In this document: in pieces, positions 16,801-25,029 of the stretch
Layout: each line of letters begins with the position of its first letter
Numbering within the stretch: the stretch's first letter is position 1
Source: Archangium violaceum Cb vi76
GTDB lineage: Bacteria; Myxococcota; Myxococcia; Myxococcales; Myxococcaceae
Direction of reading: 5' to 3'
DNA length: 64,000 nt
NCBI RefSeq assembly: GCF_000733295.1
Contig: NZ_JPMI01000352.1
Location: 1-64,000 of the forward strand
Program-made: the position numbers and the translations under genes
Notes under the pieces: model-generated
What the model was told of the DNA's origin: nothing
Databases searched by the model: none
What the model saw: only the letters and a program-made list of their open reading frames with translations

Positions 16801-19106
16801 CTGTCCGCCTGACCATTGGTACCCCGGACGAGGTATTTGATGGTCACCGGGAAAGGGAGGCGCCTGTCTTTTTCCGGAGCGACTCGGTATGACTTGTTGT
16901 CGATGTTGAGTGTGATGGCATAGAACTTCATGGCCGCGCACTGTGCTCTGGTCAATGCAGCACTCAACGTGGGCTCTGTGAGTTGCTGGTTGGCAGGCAG
17001 CTCCGCGAAGGTCGAAGTACTCCCGATGAACCGACTCATCGCGTTCTTGAAACCAGTGTGGCTCTTCTTTTTGATGGCGGCCAGGATGAGTGTTGCCTCC
17101 TCCTTATCCTTGTCGGTGGGCAGTTTCTCCAGCAACAACTCCTCGAGTTCTTCCTCCTCGAGCAGGTTGTCCTTGCCATCACCGGCTTCAGCCAGTTCGG
17201 GGAGTTTCAGTGCGAGTTTTTTCGCCAGTTTCCAGGCCTTTTCGATTGCATTGTCCCTGGCGGTGGGCGCGAGGATTTCCCAGTGCAGACAGCCGTGAGA
17301 CTCCAGCCGGGCGTCGGGTTGGATGAGACCCAGAACATCACCATGGCCCACGTTCAGGAAAGGGCTCGAGAAAGTCACGACCGCGCCAGCCTGGAGTGCC
17401 TTATAGCCCTGCTTCAAATCACCGGGTGGGCGCTTGGCATAGCCCAGATAGCGATTGCCGCCGCGAAGCTTCCATTTTTGCGTCAGATCGAGATCCTTCA
17501 GTGACGCGTGGATCTCGCACTCATCCGCGTTCCCATCGGAGGGGAGGTCGGCTGCTGACCAGAAGATCTGCCCGATCTGGCCGCGCTCGGCGGAGAGGTT
17601 CACTACAGCGCCCTGGCGAGCCAGGTAGAATCGACGGAGCCAGGGAACCTCCACGGACAGGTCTGGTGGCCCGGGCTGCTTCTGTGTCTGCCTCTTGGAC
17701 GGCTCCTTTGGTTGTCTCTTGGGCCAGTCCGTCGGCGGCATGTGCATATACAAACTGTAGAAAGGCAGTGGTTTCGGGGCTGGCGCCTGCGTATCGCCCG
17801 CGCTCATGTCATTGGCTGGCGCCTTGTCGGGCTGATGGGGCTCTACGGCCTCGTGTCGTACGAGGACGAACCCATTGTGGCTGCTGAGAAAGTCCAGGAC
17901 CGGAGTGGTGGCTGGATTCTTCGAGAGCCGCGCGGCCACGATGTATCCGGGCGCGATGCTTCTGACGGGATGGTCCGAGGATGCCGGTGGAAGGTGGATT
18001 CCGCCGTGCAATGCCTGATTCGAGCCAAGAGGATAGAACCCCGTGCCTGCCGTCTCTGCCTGAGCAAAGTACCGGATCGGGCTCGACAGTACGTAAGGGT
18101 TTTCCTGCAGCGGAAAGCAGATACTACTGATGACGTTCTTGGTGAGCACCAGCCGGGGATCGAGTGGAGTTGGTGTGGGCTTGTGAATGATGTAGCCCCC
18201 TGGCTTCTTGTTCAAGAAGTCGTCCATCCACAGCGCCCTGTCACCGGCGAAGGTGTTCCGCTCAAAGAACTTGCTCGCGCGCACGAGATAGAGAAAGCCG
18301 CGGCTCTTCAGCCAATCGCCCTTGACAATCGAGACAAGCGCGTTATGCCCTTCCTTCAGATTTGATAGATATTTGCAGTCATCCTCGTCCCCTGTGCCGA
18401 CAGAGGTGCACATGGGTCCTTTGGTCAGCTTGGGAGGAGAGGGATCCGCGATGAGCAACCAGAGCTTGATGCTACCATCGCTATCGGGCATCTCACAGAA
18501 ACCGCAGATGAGGATGATATGCCCACCGTACGAAGTGGACATTCCCGTGTAGATGAGGGTTGGGTTGTTGTCGGCGAGTGATTGGAGGATCTTGCCGAGA
18601 TGTTTGCGCTGATCGTCCAGGGAGGAGCGAATCCTTTCCGCATCTCGAAGGCGCTGGTTGCGATCCGCAGCATCCGGCAGGATGGTGGACTCCTCCAAGG
18701 CCGCCGTGAACGCCTTGTCGAGCTGTCCGAGGAAGGCGTATTCCCCGCTGGGCAGGACGAACGCGATGTCGCCCGATGGAAAGCGCAGGTTCATCTGCCC
18801 CTTCCCATCCGGTCCGCGCCATTGGCTGATGTAATCGTCCCTGGACTTCACCTTTCCAGCGGCGAGCTGGTGGTAGTTCCACAGCATCGAAGACGATGTG
18901 CGTCCACACCAGTTGTCTACGCCAGCGAGTGGGTTGAACTGACCGATCAGTGGCACCTTGATGAAATGGTACCTCGTGGCGTGGGCCAGGATCTCGGGGG
19001 AGATCGTGTAATCGTCGATGGGGTAGACGCGAGTCATGGGACCCGCGTTCTCGGGCGGGTGTTGTTGCTCGCCTTGCTTGATGAAAGGGTATTCGTTGCC
19101 GGCCAT
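13851..19106 (-). CDS. Giant protein with C39/papain-like and M23-like peptidase domains, 1751 aa
   Basis: The N-terminal domain (about 45-280) has the layout of a C39/papain-like peptidase: NWCGRTSSSM (Cys67), YGGHIILI (His196) and LLIADPS (Asp221). A second domain has M23/LytM features: HGGIHL (His367, His371), APGYIV, NGFVLVRHE, LYMHM (His455) and, after an insertion of about 120 residues, VGHGDVLGLIQ and HGCLHWEI (His604, His608). The remaining 1100 residues are unrecognised, strand-rich and partly repetitive; two related units end in RVIDLSEDGRTATLEA and RIETVSEDGLSVGVRC. There is no signal peptide. It is the middle gene of an operon, 14 bases after a secreted-protein gene. The peptidoglycan-directed domains without a Sec signal suggest a contact-delivered or lysis-released effector; this is inference. 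Confidence 0.75.
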   Translation of the reverse strand: MAGNEYPFIKQGEQQHPPENAGPMTRVYPIDDYTISPEILAHATRYHFIKVPLIGQFNPLAGVDNWCGRTSSSMLWNYHQLAAGKVKSRDDYISQWRGPDGKGQMNLRFPSGDIAFVLPSGEYAFLGQLDKAFTAALEESTILPDAADRNQRLRDAERIRSSLDDQRKHLGKILQSLADNNPTLIYTGMSTSYGGHIILICGFCEMPDSDGSIKLWLLIADPSPPKLTKGPMCTSVGTGDEDDCKYLSNLKEGHNALVSIVKGDWLKSRGFLYLVRASKFFERNTFAGDRALWMDDFLNKKPGGYIIHKPTPTPLDPRLVLTKNVISSICFPLQENPYVLSSPIRYFAQAETAGTGFYPLGSNQALHGGIHLPPASSDHPVRSIAPGYIVAARLSKNPATTPVLDFLSSHNGFVLVRHEAVEPHQPDKAPANDMSAGDTQAPAPKPLPFYSLYMHMPPTDWPKRQPKEPSKRQTQKQPGPPDLSVEVPWLRRFYLARQGAVVNLSAERGQIGQIFWSAADLPSDGNADECEIHASLKDLDLTQKWKLRGGNRYLGYAKRPPGDLKQGYKALQAGAVVTFSSPFLNVGHGDVLGLIQPDARLESHGCLHWEILAPTARDNAIEKAWKLAKKLALKLPELAEAGDGKDNLLEEEELEELLLEKLPTDKDKEEATLILAAIKKKSHTGFKNAMSRFIGSTSTFAELPANQQLTEPTLSAALTRAQCAAMKFYAITLNIDNKSYRVAPEKDRRLPFPVTIKYLVRGTNGQADRSIAEANVMLNEEELEKPLIKLHLKVPADADAIDIITPHFHLDASVSKQDEVRTSLARSLLAARWRGVVLKHTTEWSLDGLKKLVHKLCEEDLLETPPGESDKAFEEVKPTAWYGIDQGKLEEPPEDGQKQASASPKPHPVVEIPVLGRDGQEASLFDERAGMLPRSGEVLNVHPVTFLWLLKLLQENNDLNLVTEFTPDASGGSGDVQNGDTPQFWGWFPHDSKPTVVGKPLSVVSIRRDWGHGPVKLVAEQLGGNSSGPSREIELAAGKYKDGVFSATVVPYFWGQWKLKHKGHENATPQTQGGVEAPVIVTVPEPRLAESFAPQKEPKTGLYGSELHFLENCPESLAGYLVYQFTKVALPLGKEFPEAEHWQLDDETAGYIVGLKKGAKNVTTHYTLSDYLNASDNAQRVSVDLCRAVESFRKASKTRLRVIDLSEDGRTATLEAPSGAKLDALLACASGQQPNAYDTGITVSEHEEEGPKKRKKKVIRVEFSAMRTPRPLRWQDASHGNHVYATRLTKNDGPLVEHEGFLTGLQPKKKDAKVSASFWWSSYRKVASTKDFKLSKHLADQVEALRSHFGKPLRIETVSEDGLSVGVRCNDWEKKKASLETAARALTYQKQDQVEPSFIPQKLAFVELVSPSKKGQSKPPRAGAKKGQQEKKREVLMLSVEPPELSTSGWLCLDFDPRDIFAALLRQAAPTPDERVWLKMSFLAPNGRGIEAYEGPNRSLVQAPGATDAAGGLRAGVEGVFKTLAQPGFESVRVTVVGQKLAIRIPLRGSKADWLNAKPVILVDKKPYPVKPNSTGLELLLPLTEQTRDRVEVEANITNPEAMFDGERIAIAPVRWSGSTIPVVGPLRREEEEPGKLTFRARALCFPTRALPLKLRCTLVSSPLQQSPLAGPKDKRKKKKKFRTEFFVRNAHVTYEKPDLNGEFGAELDVSTLEPGATYRFELVPGTPDGKFAGGRAGPLHLDYTAPALEH

Positions 19107-19120
19107 GGAGTCTTCCCTGA

Positions 19121-20404
19121 TCAGGGCAACCGGTAGATCTTGTCGAGTGTTGTTTTGGTTGTCGCCGAGCCCAGTCTGTAGTGGAGGCGCCCCTTGTAGG
19201 CTTCAATGGTTCCAACCTGCTGGCCGGATTTCCAGGCTGCGTCTGGCGCGTACCGACGCATTACGAGCAGTTTGATCCTGGATGCATAAGAGTCGGGATG
19301 GTCTTTGCCCCGGTAGAGTGAGCCGAGTTTGCCAAGGTGCATGACTTCAGGGTAGGGCGCATCGGCCGGTTGCTCGGTCGCATCCGTCTCCATTTGGATC
19401 AAATACAGGAAGTCGAAGACATAGACGGGGGATTGGTAGCGGGTGCCCGGGTCGCTGGAGACTTCATCGCCGGTGCGTCCCTCTGGATTCCACCAGACGC
19501 CATGCACGAATGCCGCTGCTCCGCTCGTGTAGGCGAATTTAGATTCCTCGGCGTATTCGGCCCACTCTTCTTCGAAGAAGGCGGCCTGGTCCATGTCGAG
19601 CCAGCCGAGGGGAGCGTCCTTGTCGTCGACGAGCAGGAAGTGGCCGTTGTTCGTCAGTTCGGCGTACTCCTGGACTCTGAAGAGCAACCTCTCCTTCCAT
19701 TCCTGACTGTGGGTTCCGACCGTCTTCTCGTAGGTATGCGCCAGCCGTACCTTCCAGGGTCCCTGGCGCGGGTCCAGAATCCGAAGAGCTGAGTCGGCGC
19801 GGCCGGGCCAGGCGGTGAGCACCTGGGGCCGAAGGATGTATACCAGCCCCGGATTGTGGCGGGTTGGCTTGAGTTGCTCGGAGGCCTTGTTCGGATTGCC
19901 CCGGGGCAACCCGCCGATGAGCACCCCCTGGCTGCTCAGCCTCACCAGGGACACGCTGAGGCAGTCGAGAACCTCCTTGGGCTGTCCCTCGGTGGTCTTG
20001 CGGAGCTTGCGCAGGACGGAATCCTGCTGCGCCGTCTCCGTGGCCGACAGGTACTTCTCCACCTGGGGCTTCAGCTCCGCGGGCAGTTTGTCCACGCAGG
20101 CGAGTGCCTTGGCTTTGTTCTGCGCGAGGAAGGCGTTGTAGGCGCTGGCATCGAGCTTTCGCAGCGTGTTGGCCAGGGCCTTGTTGTCCCTACGGAGCTC
20201 ATCCGCGTACCAGGTCGTGAGCAGCTCGACGACGGTGGCCTTGTCAGGGGGGGCGGGTGCCACCGCGGGTACTTCTGGCACCGGCGCCGGGCCAGCGTAG
20301 CTCGCGCTGTGGTTCTTCTCGACGAGGGCCGCACACGAGGCGCTCGCCGTACCGGCGGACACCACTGTGATGAGCGCGACAATCCTGCCCAGCAGATGCA
20401 ACAT
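19121..20404 (-). CDS. Secreted protein of unknown function, first gene of operon, 427 aa
   Basis: A Sec-type signal peptide is visible (hydrophobic core LLGRIVALITVVSAG, then ASASCAA), followed by a Pro/Ala-rich spacer and a soluble protein. Residues about 50-150 are helical and charged; residues 280-427 form a conserved domain (SGAAAFVHGVWW, VYVFDFL, GTIEAYKGRL) that is also present as a separate truncated copy at 20638-21105. The gene is 14 bases upstream of the peptidase-domain giant. Position and export suggest a periplasmic partner, possibly an immunity or processing factor. I recognise no family. Confidence 0.7.
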   Translation of the reverse strand: MLHLLGRIVALITVVSAGTASASCAALVEKNHSASYAGPAPVPEVPAVAPAPPDKATVVELLTTWYADELRRDNKALANTLRKLDASAYNAFLAQNKAKALACVDKLPAELKPQVEKYLSATETAQQDSVLRKLRKTTEGQPKEVLDCLSVSLVRLSSQGVLIGGLPRGNPNKASEQLKPTRHNPGLVYILRPQVLTAWPGRADSALRILDPRQGPWKVRLAHTYEKTVGTHSQEWKERLLFRVQEYAELTNNGHFLLVDDKDAPLGWLDMDQAAFFEEEWAEYAEESKFAYTSGAAAFVHGVWWNPEGRTGDEVSSDPGTRYQSPVYVFDFLYLIQMETDATEQPADAPYPEVMHLGKLGSLYRGKDHPDSYASRIKLLVMRRYAPDAAWKSGQQVGTIEAYKGRLHYRLGSATTKTTLDKIYRLP

Positions 20405-20616
20405 GGCTCTCTTCCTCCAAAGGTCGAGAAGAGCCTGGGCGGCCGGGATTGCTTACGCCGCGAGCCCCCCTCGTGCGTCTTCCAGCGGGTGCTCGGAGCG
20501 TAACAGGTCCGCGGCGCCCCAGTCGAGGTTCAGGCGCTCGAGCCGTGCCGCCTCTGCTGCATGGGGGCTTGAGTGGCGCAGCTGTGCTTCACTGTGCTGT
20601 CCGTCAGGATATTTCC

Positions 20617-20650
20617 GTCATCAGGGCAACCGCGTCATCAGGGCAACCGG
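20617..20650. repeat. 17-bp tandem repeat at a duplication junction
   Basis: GTCATCAGGGCAACCGC at 20617-20633 is followed directly by GTCATCAGGGCAACCGG at 20634-20650. The same ATCAGGGCAACCGG lies at the stop codon of the intact gene (about 19120). The repeat marks the edge of the duplicated segment. Confidence 0.75.
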
Positions 20651-21105
20651 TAGATCTTGTCGAGCGTCGTCTTGATGGTCGCCGAACCCAGTCTGAAGTG
20701 GAGGCGCCCTTTGTAGGCTTCAATGGTTCCCGCGTGTTCACCAGCGGTCCAGGCTGCGTTGGGCGCGTATCGCCGCGTCACCAGCAGTTTGATCCTGGAT
20801 ACCTGGAACTCGGGGAAGTCCGTGCCCCGGTACAGTGAGCTGAGTTTGCCGAGCTGCATGACTTCAGGGTAGGGCGCATCGACGGGTTGCTCGGTCGCAT
20901 CCGTCTCGAGCTGGATCAAACGCAGGAAGTCGAAGACATAGACCGGGGATTGGTAGCGATTATCCGGGTCGGCGGAGACCTCGTCGCCGGTGCGTCCCTC
21001 CGGATCCCACCAGACGCCATGTACGAAGGCCGCTGCACCGCTCGTGTAGATGAACTTCGACTCCTCGGCGTCCTCGGCCCAGTGGTGGTTCACTTCCCCC
21101 CCCAT
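20638..21105 (-). pseudogene. 5'-truncated duplicate of the 427-aa secreted protein gene
   Basis: The open frame encodes 155 residues. The last 147 (from WAEDAEESKF) align without gaps to residues 281-427 of the neighbouring secreted protein and share most positions, including SGAAAFVHGVWW and KTTLDKIYRLP at the end. The first eight residues (MGGEVNHH) are unrelated, there is no signal peptide, and no SD was seen. This is a partial gene duplication, likely non-functional or a domain reservoir for recombination. Confidence 0.8.
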
Positions 21106-21160
21106 CGCGCCAACTCGCGCGCCTACAACAAGACATCCTCAGTGACGAGGGGAGTCTACA

Positions 21161-23068
21161 TCAGACGGGCTTCGTCTGACCGCTGGCCTTGTCGGCCACG
21201 GGCATGAAGACGCGGAAGGTGGTGCCCTTGCCCACTTCGCTGGACACCTCGATGCGCCCGCCCATCGCCGTGACGATGCCGTGGCAGATGGACAAACCCA
21301 GCCCTGTTCCCACGCCCACGGGCTTGGTGGTGAAGAACGGCTTGAACAGCCGCTGGAGGTTCTCCGGCGGAATCCCCACGCCCGTGTCCCGCACCGAAAC
21401 CACCACCCAGACCTCGTCCACGCGCTCGGTGGTGACGCGGACGCTGTGCGCCTTCGCGTCCCCCTCGGGGATGGCCTGGCCGGCGTTGACGAGCAGGTTG
21501 AGGAACACCTGACCGAGCCGCGACTCGTTGGCGAGCACGCGCGGCACTTCCCCGTACTCCTTCACCAACTGCGCGCGGTGGCGGATCGTCGTGCGCGCCA
21601 GGCTCGCGCACGAGTCGAGCACCGCGTGGATGTCCACCGGGCCGAAGTGTTCGTCCTCCCTGCGCGAGAAACTCCGCAGGTCATGCACGATGTGGCGCAT
21701 GCGCTCGCCGCCCTCGAGCGCCTCGCGCAGCGCCTGTTGGACTTCCTGGGACTGCTCGTCCGAGAGCGGCTTGCCCGCCGCGCCCGCCTCCCCCAGCTCG
21801 TCCACCGCGAAGCGCAGGTTGCTCAGCACGTAGGAGATGGGGTTGTTGAGCTCGTGCGCCACGCCCGCCGCCAGCGTGCCGAGCGACACCATGCGGTCGG
21901 TGGTGCGCAGCTTCTCCTGCACCTGCTTGCGCTCGGTGACGTCACGCGCGATGGACACCACCGCCGGCTGCCCATCGAAGGGAATGGAGAACGTCACCAC
22001 CTCGCCCAGCACCTGCTGGCCTTCCCGGTGCCGGAAGCGCACCTCCCGGGCCGAGCCGAGCAGGGAACTCTCGGCGAGGGGATCCTGCTCCCCGGGCATG
22101 AGGAGCTCCTCCACCGGGCGGCCCCGCAGCTCCTCCTCGCGCGCGTAGCCGAGCAGCGTGCTGGCCGCGGGGTTGGCGAAGAGCAGCATCCGCTCGCGGT
22201 GGACGAAGACGGCGTCCGGCGTGCGCTCGATGAGGGTGCGGAAGCTGGCCTCCGAGCGCCGCAGGGCCTCCCGCTCCTGGCTGAGGCGCTCGGCCATCTC
22301 GTCGAAGGCCCGGCCCAGCGTCCCCAGCTCGTCCACCCCGCGCAACCCGGCGCGGGCGCTCAGCTCCCCTCCCGCGAGGCGGCGGGCGGCGGCTTCCAGG
22401 CGCCGCACGCGCCGCCCCAACGCGAAGTGGAAGAAGAGTCCCATCAGCCCGGCGATCAGCACCAGCAGGAGGCTCGAGCGCAGCGCGGAACGCTCGGCCC
22501 GGTAGTGCTGCGCGGCCTTGAGCTGCGAGAGATCGTGCTGGAGGTAGAGGATGCCCACCTGGCTCCCCAGGGGCTGCGTGCTGAGCTGAATGGGGTAATA
22601 GCCCTCTACCCGCGAGCCGTCCTCGCTCACCCGGACGTCTCCACTCATCCGCACCTTCACGCTCTTCATTCGGGCGAGGGCTCCCGGACGGATGAGCTCC
22701 GGCCAGGCCTCCCAGACCGGATGGCCGAGCAGGGCGAGCCGGGTGGAGCCCAGCACGTTGCGCTGATCGTCGAGGAGCAGCCCCACCGTCAGATGGGGAT
22801 TGGAGCCCAGGTCGGCGAGCTCCTCGCGCACGGCTTCGCGCTGCCCGGTGCGCATCAGGTACTCGAGCGTCCCCTGCAGGTGCGTCATCCGCTGGGTGAC
22901 TTCCTCGCGGACGTGCTCCTCCACCTGCTGCTCGCGGTGCGCCATGTCGCGCCCCAGGGTGTAGAGGCCGAAGAAGCACGCGTACGCGAGCAACATCAGC
23001 GGGACGAGCACCCGCATGGACAGCAGCCGGTGCCACCCGGCGCGCCGTGCTGGAACGGACGCCGTCAT
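21161..23068 (-). CDS. Membrane sensor histidine kinase with HAMP and PAS domains, 635 aa
   Basis: Domain order: transmembrane helix (about 20-38), periplasmic sensor (39-195), second helix (197-216), HAMP (217-270), PAS (271-385), HisKA with GVAHELNNP (His405), and HATPase with DTGVGIPPENL and GTGLGL. It should autophosphorylate at His405. Its ATG overlaps the stop of the upstream substrate-binding lipoprotein gene by four bases, so the two are translated together, and the lipoprotein probably presents a ligand to the periplasmic sensor. No response regulator lies in the operon, so the partner is elsewhere. Confidence 0.9.
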   Translation of the reverse strand: MTASVPARRAGWHRLLSMRVLVPLMLLAYACFFGLYTLGRDMAHREQQVEEHVREEVTQRMTHLQGTLEYLMRTGQREAVREELADLGSNPHLTVGLLLDDQRNVLGSTRLALLGHPVWEAWPELIRPGALARMKSVKVRMSGDVRVSEDGSRVEGYYPIQLSTQPLGSQVGILYLQHDLSQLKAAQHYRAERSALRSSLLLVLIAGLMGLFFHFALGRRVRRLEAAARRLAGGELSARAGLRGVDELGTLGRAFDEMAERLSQEREALRRSEASFRTLIERTPDAVFVHRERMLLFANPAASTLLGYAREEELRGRPVEELLMPGEQDPLAESSLLGSAREVRFRHREGQQVLGEVVTFSIPFDGQPAVVSIARDVTERKQVQEKLRTTDRMVSLGTLAAGVAHELNNPISYVLSNLRFAVDELGEAGAAGKPLSDEQSQEVQQALREALEGGERMRHIVHDLRSFSRREDEHFGPVDIHAVLDSCASLARTTIRHRAQLVKEYGEVPRVLANESRLGQVFLNLLVNAGQAIPEGDAKAHSVRVTTERVDEVWVVVSVRDTGVGIPPENLQRLFKPFFTTKPVGVGTGLGLSICHGIVTAMGGRIEVSSEVGKGTTFRVFMPVADKASGQTKPV

Positions 23069-24036
23069 GGCGACACCCTCAGCAGGGGCGCCGTCTCGAG
23101 CACCCGCGAGGACTCCGTACGTCCCGGGAGTCCGGGGAGGAGCTGGTGGTGCCGCAGCAACACCCCCATCCGCTCGAGGGTCTCTCGCAGATCAGGCTGA
23201 GCGCCGGTGAGCAGGGCATGCTGGGCCCGCTCGTCCATGAGCCGCACGCCGGACATGGCCTCCTGGAAGCGCAGCGGGTCCAGGCCGAGCCGCCCCGCCA
23301 TCCGCTTCATGGCGTCCTGGGGATTCTGCTGCTTCCAGGCGAGGGTGGCGAACCAGCCGCGCAGCAGCGCGTCCACGTGCCGTGGCCAGGCCTCGAGGAA
23401 TTCCTTGCGGACCACCACGACGTCGAGGATCTCCCCGGGGATGTGGGAACTGTCGAAGAGCTTGCGGGCACCCACGCTGGCGAGCTGCTGGCAGTACGGC
23501 TCGAAGGTCACCACCGCATCCAGCTCGCCCCGCTGCCAGGCCGCCACGTGGCTCCCCAGGGGGCTGATGTCCAGCCGCACGTCCTCGCGCTTCAGCCCGG
23601 CCTGCTCGAGCACACGGGTGAGCATGTACACCCCGAGCAGTGACTCCTCGGAGGCGATCCGCTTGCCCTCGAGCGCGGAGAGGGACTCCATGTCGGGCCG
23701 GGCCATCACACAGTCCGCCCCGTGAGAGGCGTCGAGCACCAGCACCACCTTCGGCTCATGGCCGAGCTGCTCGAGGGACAGCACCTCCTCGAGGGTGGCG
23801 GCCACCGCGTCGATGGCGCCATTGCGGAACGCCCGCAGGAGCTGGGCGGAGGACACGTACTCGACCAGGTGGACGCGTTGGGCGGGGATGAACCCAAGCT
23901 CCTGGCCGAGGAAGAGGGGCTCGTTGCCGGGCCAGGGGATGGTGCCCAGCCGGAGCCGCGGCTCGGGAGGGGGCGTGCAGGCACACAGCAGCAGCAGTGC
24001 CGCGAGCAGCCAGCTCTGGGGTCTGGGCGCGTTCAT
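23065..24036 (-). CDS. ABC-type substrate-binding lipoprotein (NMT1/THI5/SsuA-like), 323 aa
   Basis: A lipoprotein signal peptide ends in LLCAC (Cys20). The mature part has the NitT/TauT/THI5 periplasmic binding-protein pattern: LRLGTIPWPGNEPLFLGQELG at the start, an AFRNGAIDAVAAT segment, LEGKRIASEESLLGVYML and a long helical C-terminus. No permease or ATPase genes are nearby. Instead it precedes a sensor kinase with an ATGA overlap, an arrangement in which a binding protein works as an extracytoplasmic sensor rather than for transport. The ligand is unknown. Confidence 0.85.
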   Translation of the reverse strand: MNAPRPQSWLLAALLLLCACTPPPEPRLRLGTIPWPGNEPLFLGQELGFIPAQRVHLVEYVSSAQLLRAFRNGAIDAVAATLEEVLSLEQLGHEPKVVLVLDASHGADCVMARPDMESLSALEGKRIASEESLLGVYMLTRVLEQAGLKREDVRLDISPLGSHVAAWQRGELDAVVTFEPYCQQLASVGARKLFDSSHIPGEILDVVVVRKEFLEAWPRHVDALLRGWFATLAWKQQNPQDAMKRMAGRLGLDPLRFQEAMSGVRLMDERAQHALLTGAQPDLRETLERMGVLLRHHQLLPGLPGRTESSRVLETAPLLRVSP

Positions 24037-24123
24037 CGGTGGTCCAGATCCAGGATATCAAGAAAAGTCTCTTCGCCGCGATGATCCTCCGGGGCTGCTT
24101 TCCCTTCAGGCGGCCAGGCCCGC

Positions 24124-25029
24124 TCAATCGAGGAACCGGCGCTCCCAGCGGCGCGTCGACTCGGGGACCTCGAGCCCTGGACGGCCCGGTTCCTCGCGAT
24201 AGATCCAGGGCTCCAGGACGCGCGCCAGCTCCCGGTAGGCGGGCAGCAACTGGCCCTGTTCGGTATCGCCGGCCTCGGGCCAGGGGCCCAGGGTCACGAC
24301 GGCGCGATCTCCGTTCAACTCCTGCACGGTGGTGCCGGGGGAGGACAGGCGGGTTCGCAGCGTCGTGACACCTCCCAGCGCACCCAGGACCGGCTGACCC
24401 AGGAAGGTGAGCCAGGCGGGTCCTCGCACGCGGGTGCCGAGATTCAAGGAGAGGTGCTCCAACTCCGGGATGTCCAGGCCTGGGTAGCGGAAGCAGTACT
24501 CGCGGAGTTTTCTTCTCACTCCTGCCACCTGGATCTCGCAGTGGAAGGAGAGACCGGCATGGCCGGAGCAGAAGGGCAAGGTGCTTGCCAGCTCCAGGGC
24601 CAGCTCCTGGAGCCTCCCGGGTCCGTGCTCCTCCAGGTACTCAGTGGGCAGCCAGATGCTCAATGCACAGACTTCCCCTGTATCTCCAGGCAGGATGGGG
24701 TCATCTGGGTTCTTTCCCCGATAGATGAACCCATATCGGTCGTCACCGGTCCATCCCAGGAGTTCGACGCCTGGTCGGGGTCTTTCGAGCAGCTTGCGCC
24801 GTGTGAGCTCCCAACCTGCTTCGTCGAGGTTCTGCCACTCACCTTCGTGATCCACATACCGTTGGAGCGTCTGGGCTCCCACAACGCGGAGGTATGTGTC
24901 GAGGCAATGCATCACCTCCTGCACCATGTCCAAGTGAGGGCGCTTCATGTAGAAGCTCAAGCTCAGCCCTTCGCGGATGGGGAGTCCATTCCGTGCTTGA
25001 GTGCGAATTCTCGGGTAACGCTCGCTCAT
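24124..25029 (-). CDS. DUF3396-family (type VI immunity family) protein, 301 aa
   Basis: It has the DUF3396 pattern: a central FCSGHAGLSF, then FRYPGLDIPELE, LGTRVRGPAWLTFLGQPVLGALGG and a final PAYRELARVLEPW. Proteins of this family are commonly immunity partners of nuclease-type toxins. The ATG at 25029 (MSERYPR) overlaps the toxin stop as ATGA and is preceded by GGGGAA; a longer start at 25044 is possible but less likely. The tight coupling to the upstream lipoprotein nuclease strongly suggests it neutralises that toxin in the cytoplasm. The same WL-FG-LG core occurs in the tandem proteins at 39782 and 41337. Confidence 0.85.
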   Translation of the reverse strand: MSERYPRIRTQARNGLPIREGLSLSFYMKRPHLDMVQEVMHCLDTYLRVVGAQTLQRYVDHEGEWQNLDEAGWELTRRKLLERPRPGVELLGWTGDDRYGFIYRGKNPDDPILPGDTGEVCALSIWLPTEYLEEHGPGRLQELALELASTLPFCSGHAGLSFHCEIQVAGVRRKLREYCFRYPGLDIPELEHLSLNLGTRVRGPAWLTFLGQPVLGALGGVTTLRTRLSSPGTTVQELNGDRAVVTLGPWPEAGDTEQGQLLPAYRELARVLEPWIYREEPGRPGLEVPESTRRWERRFLD

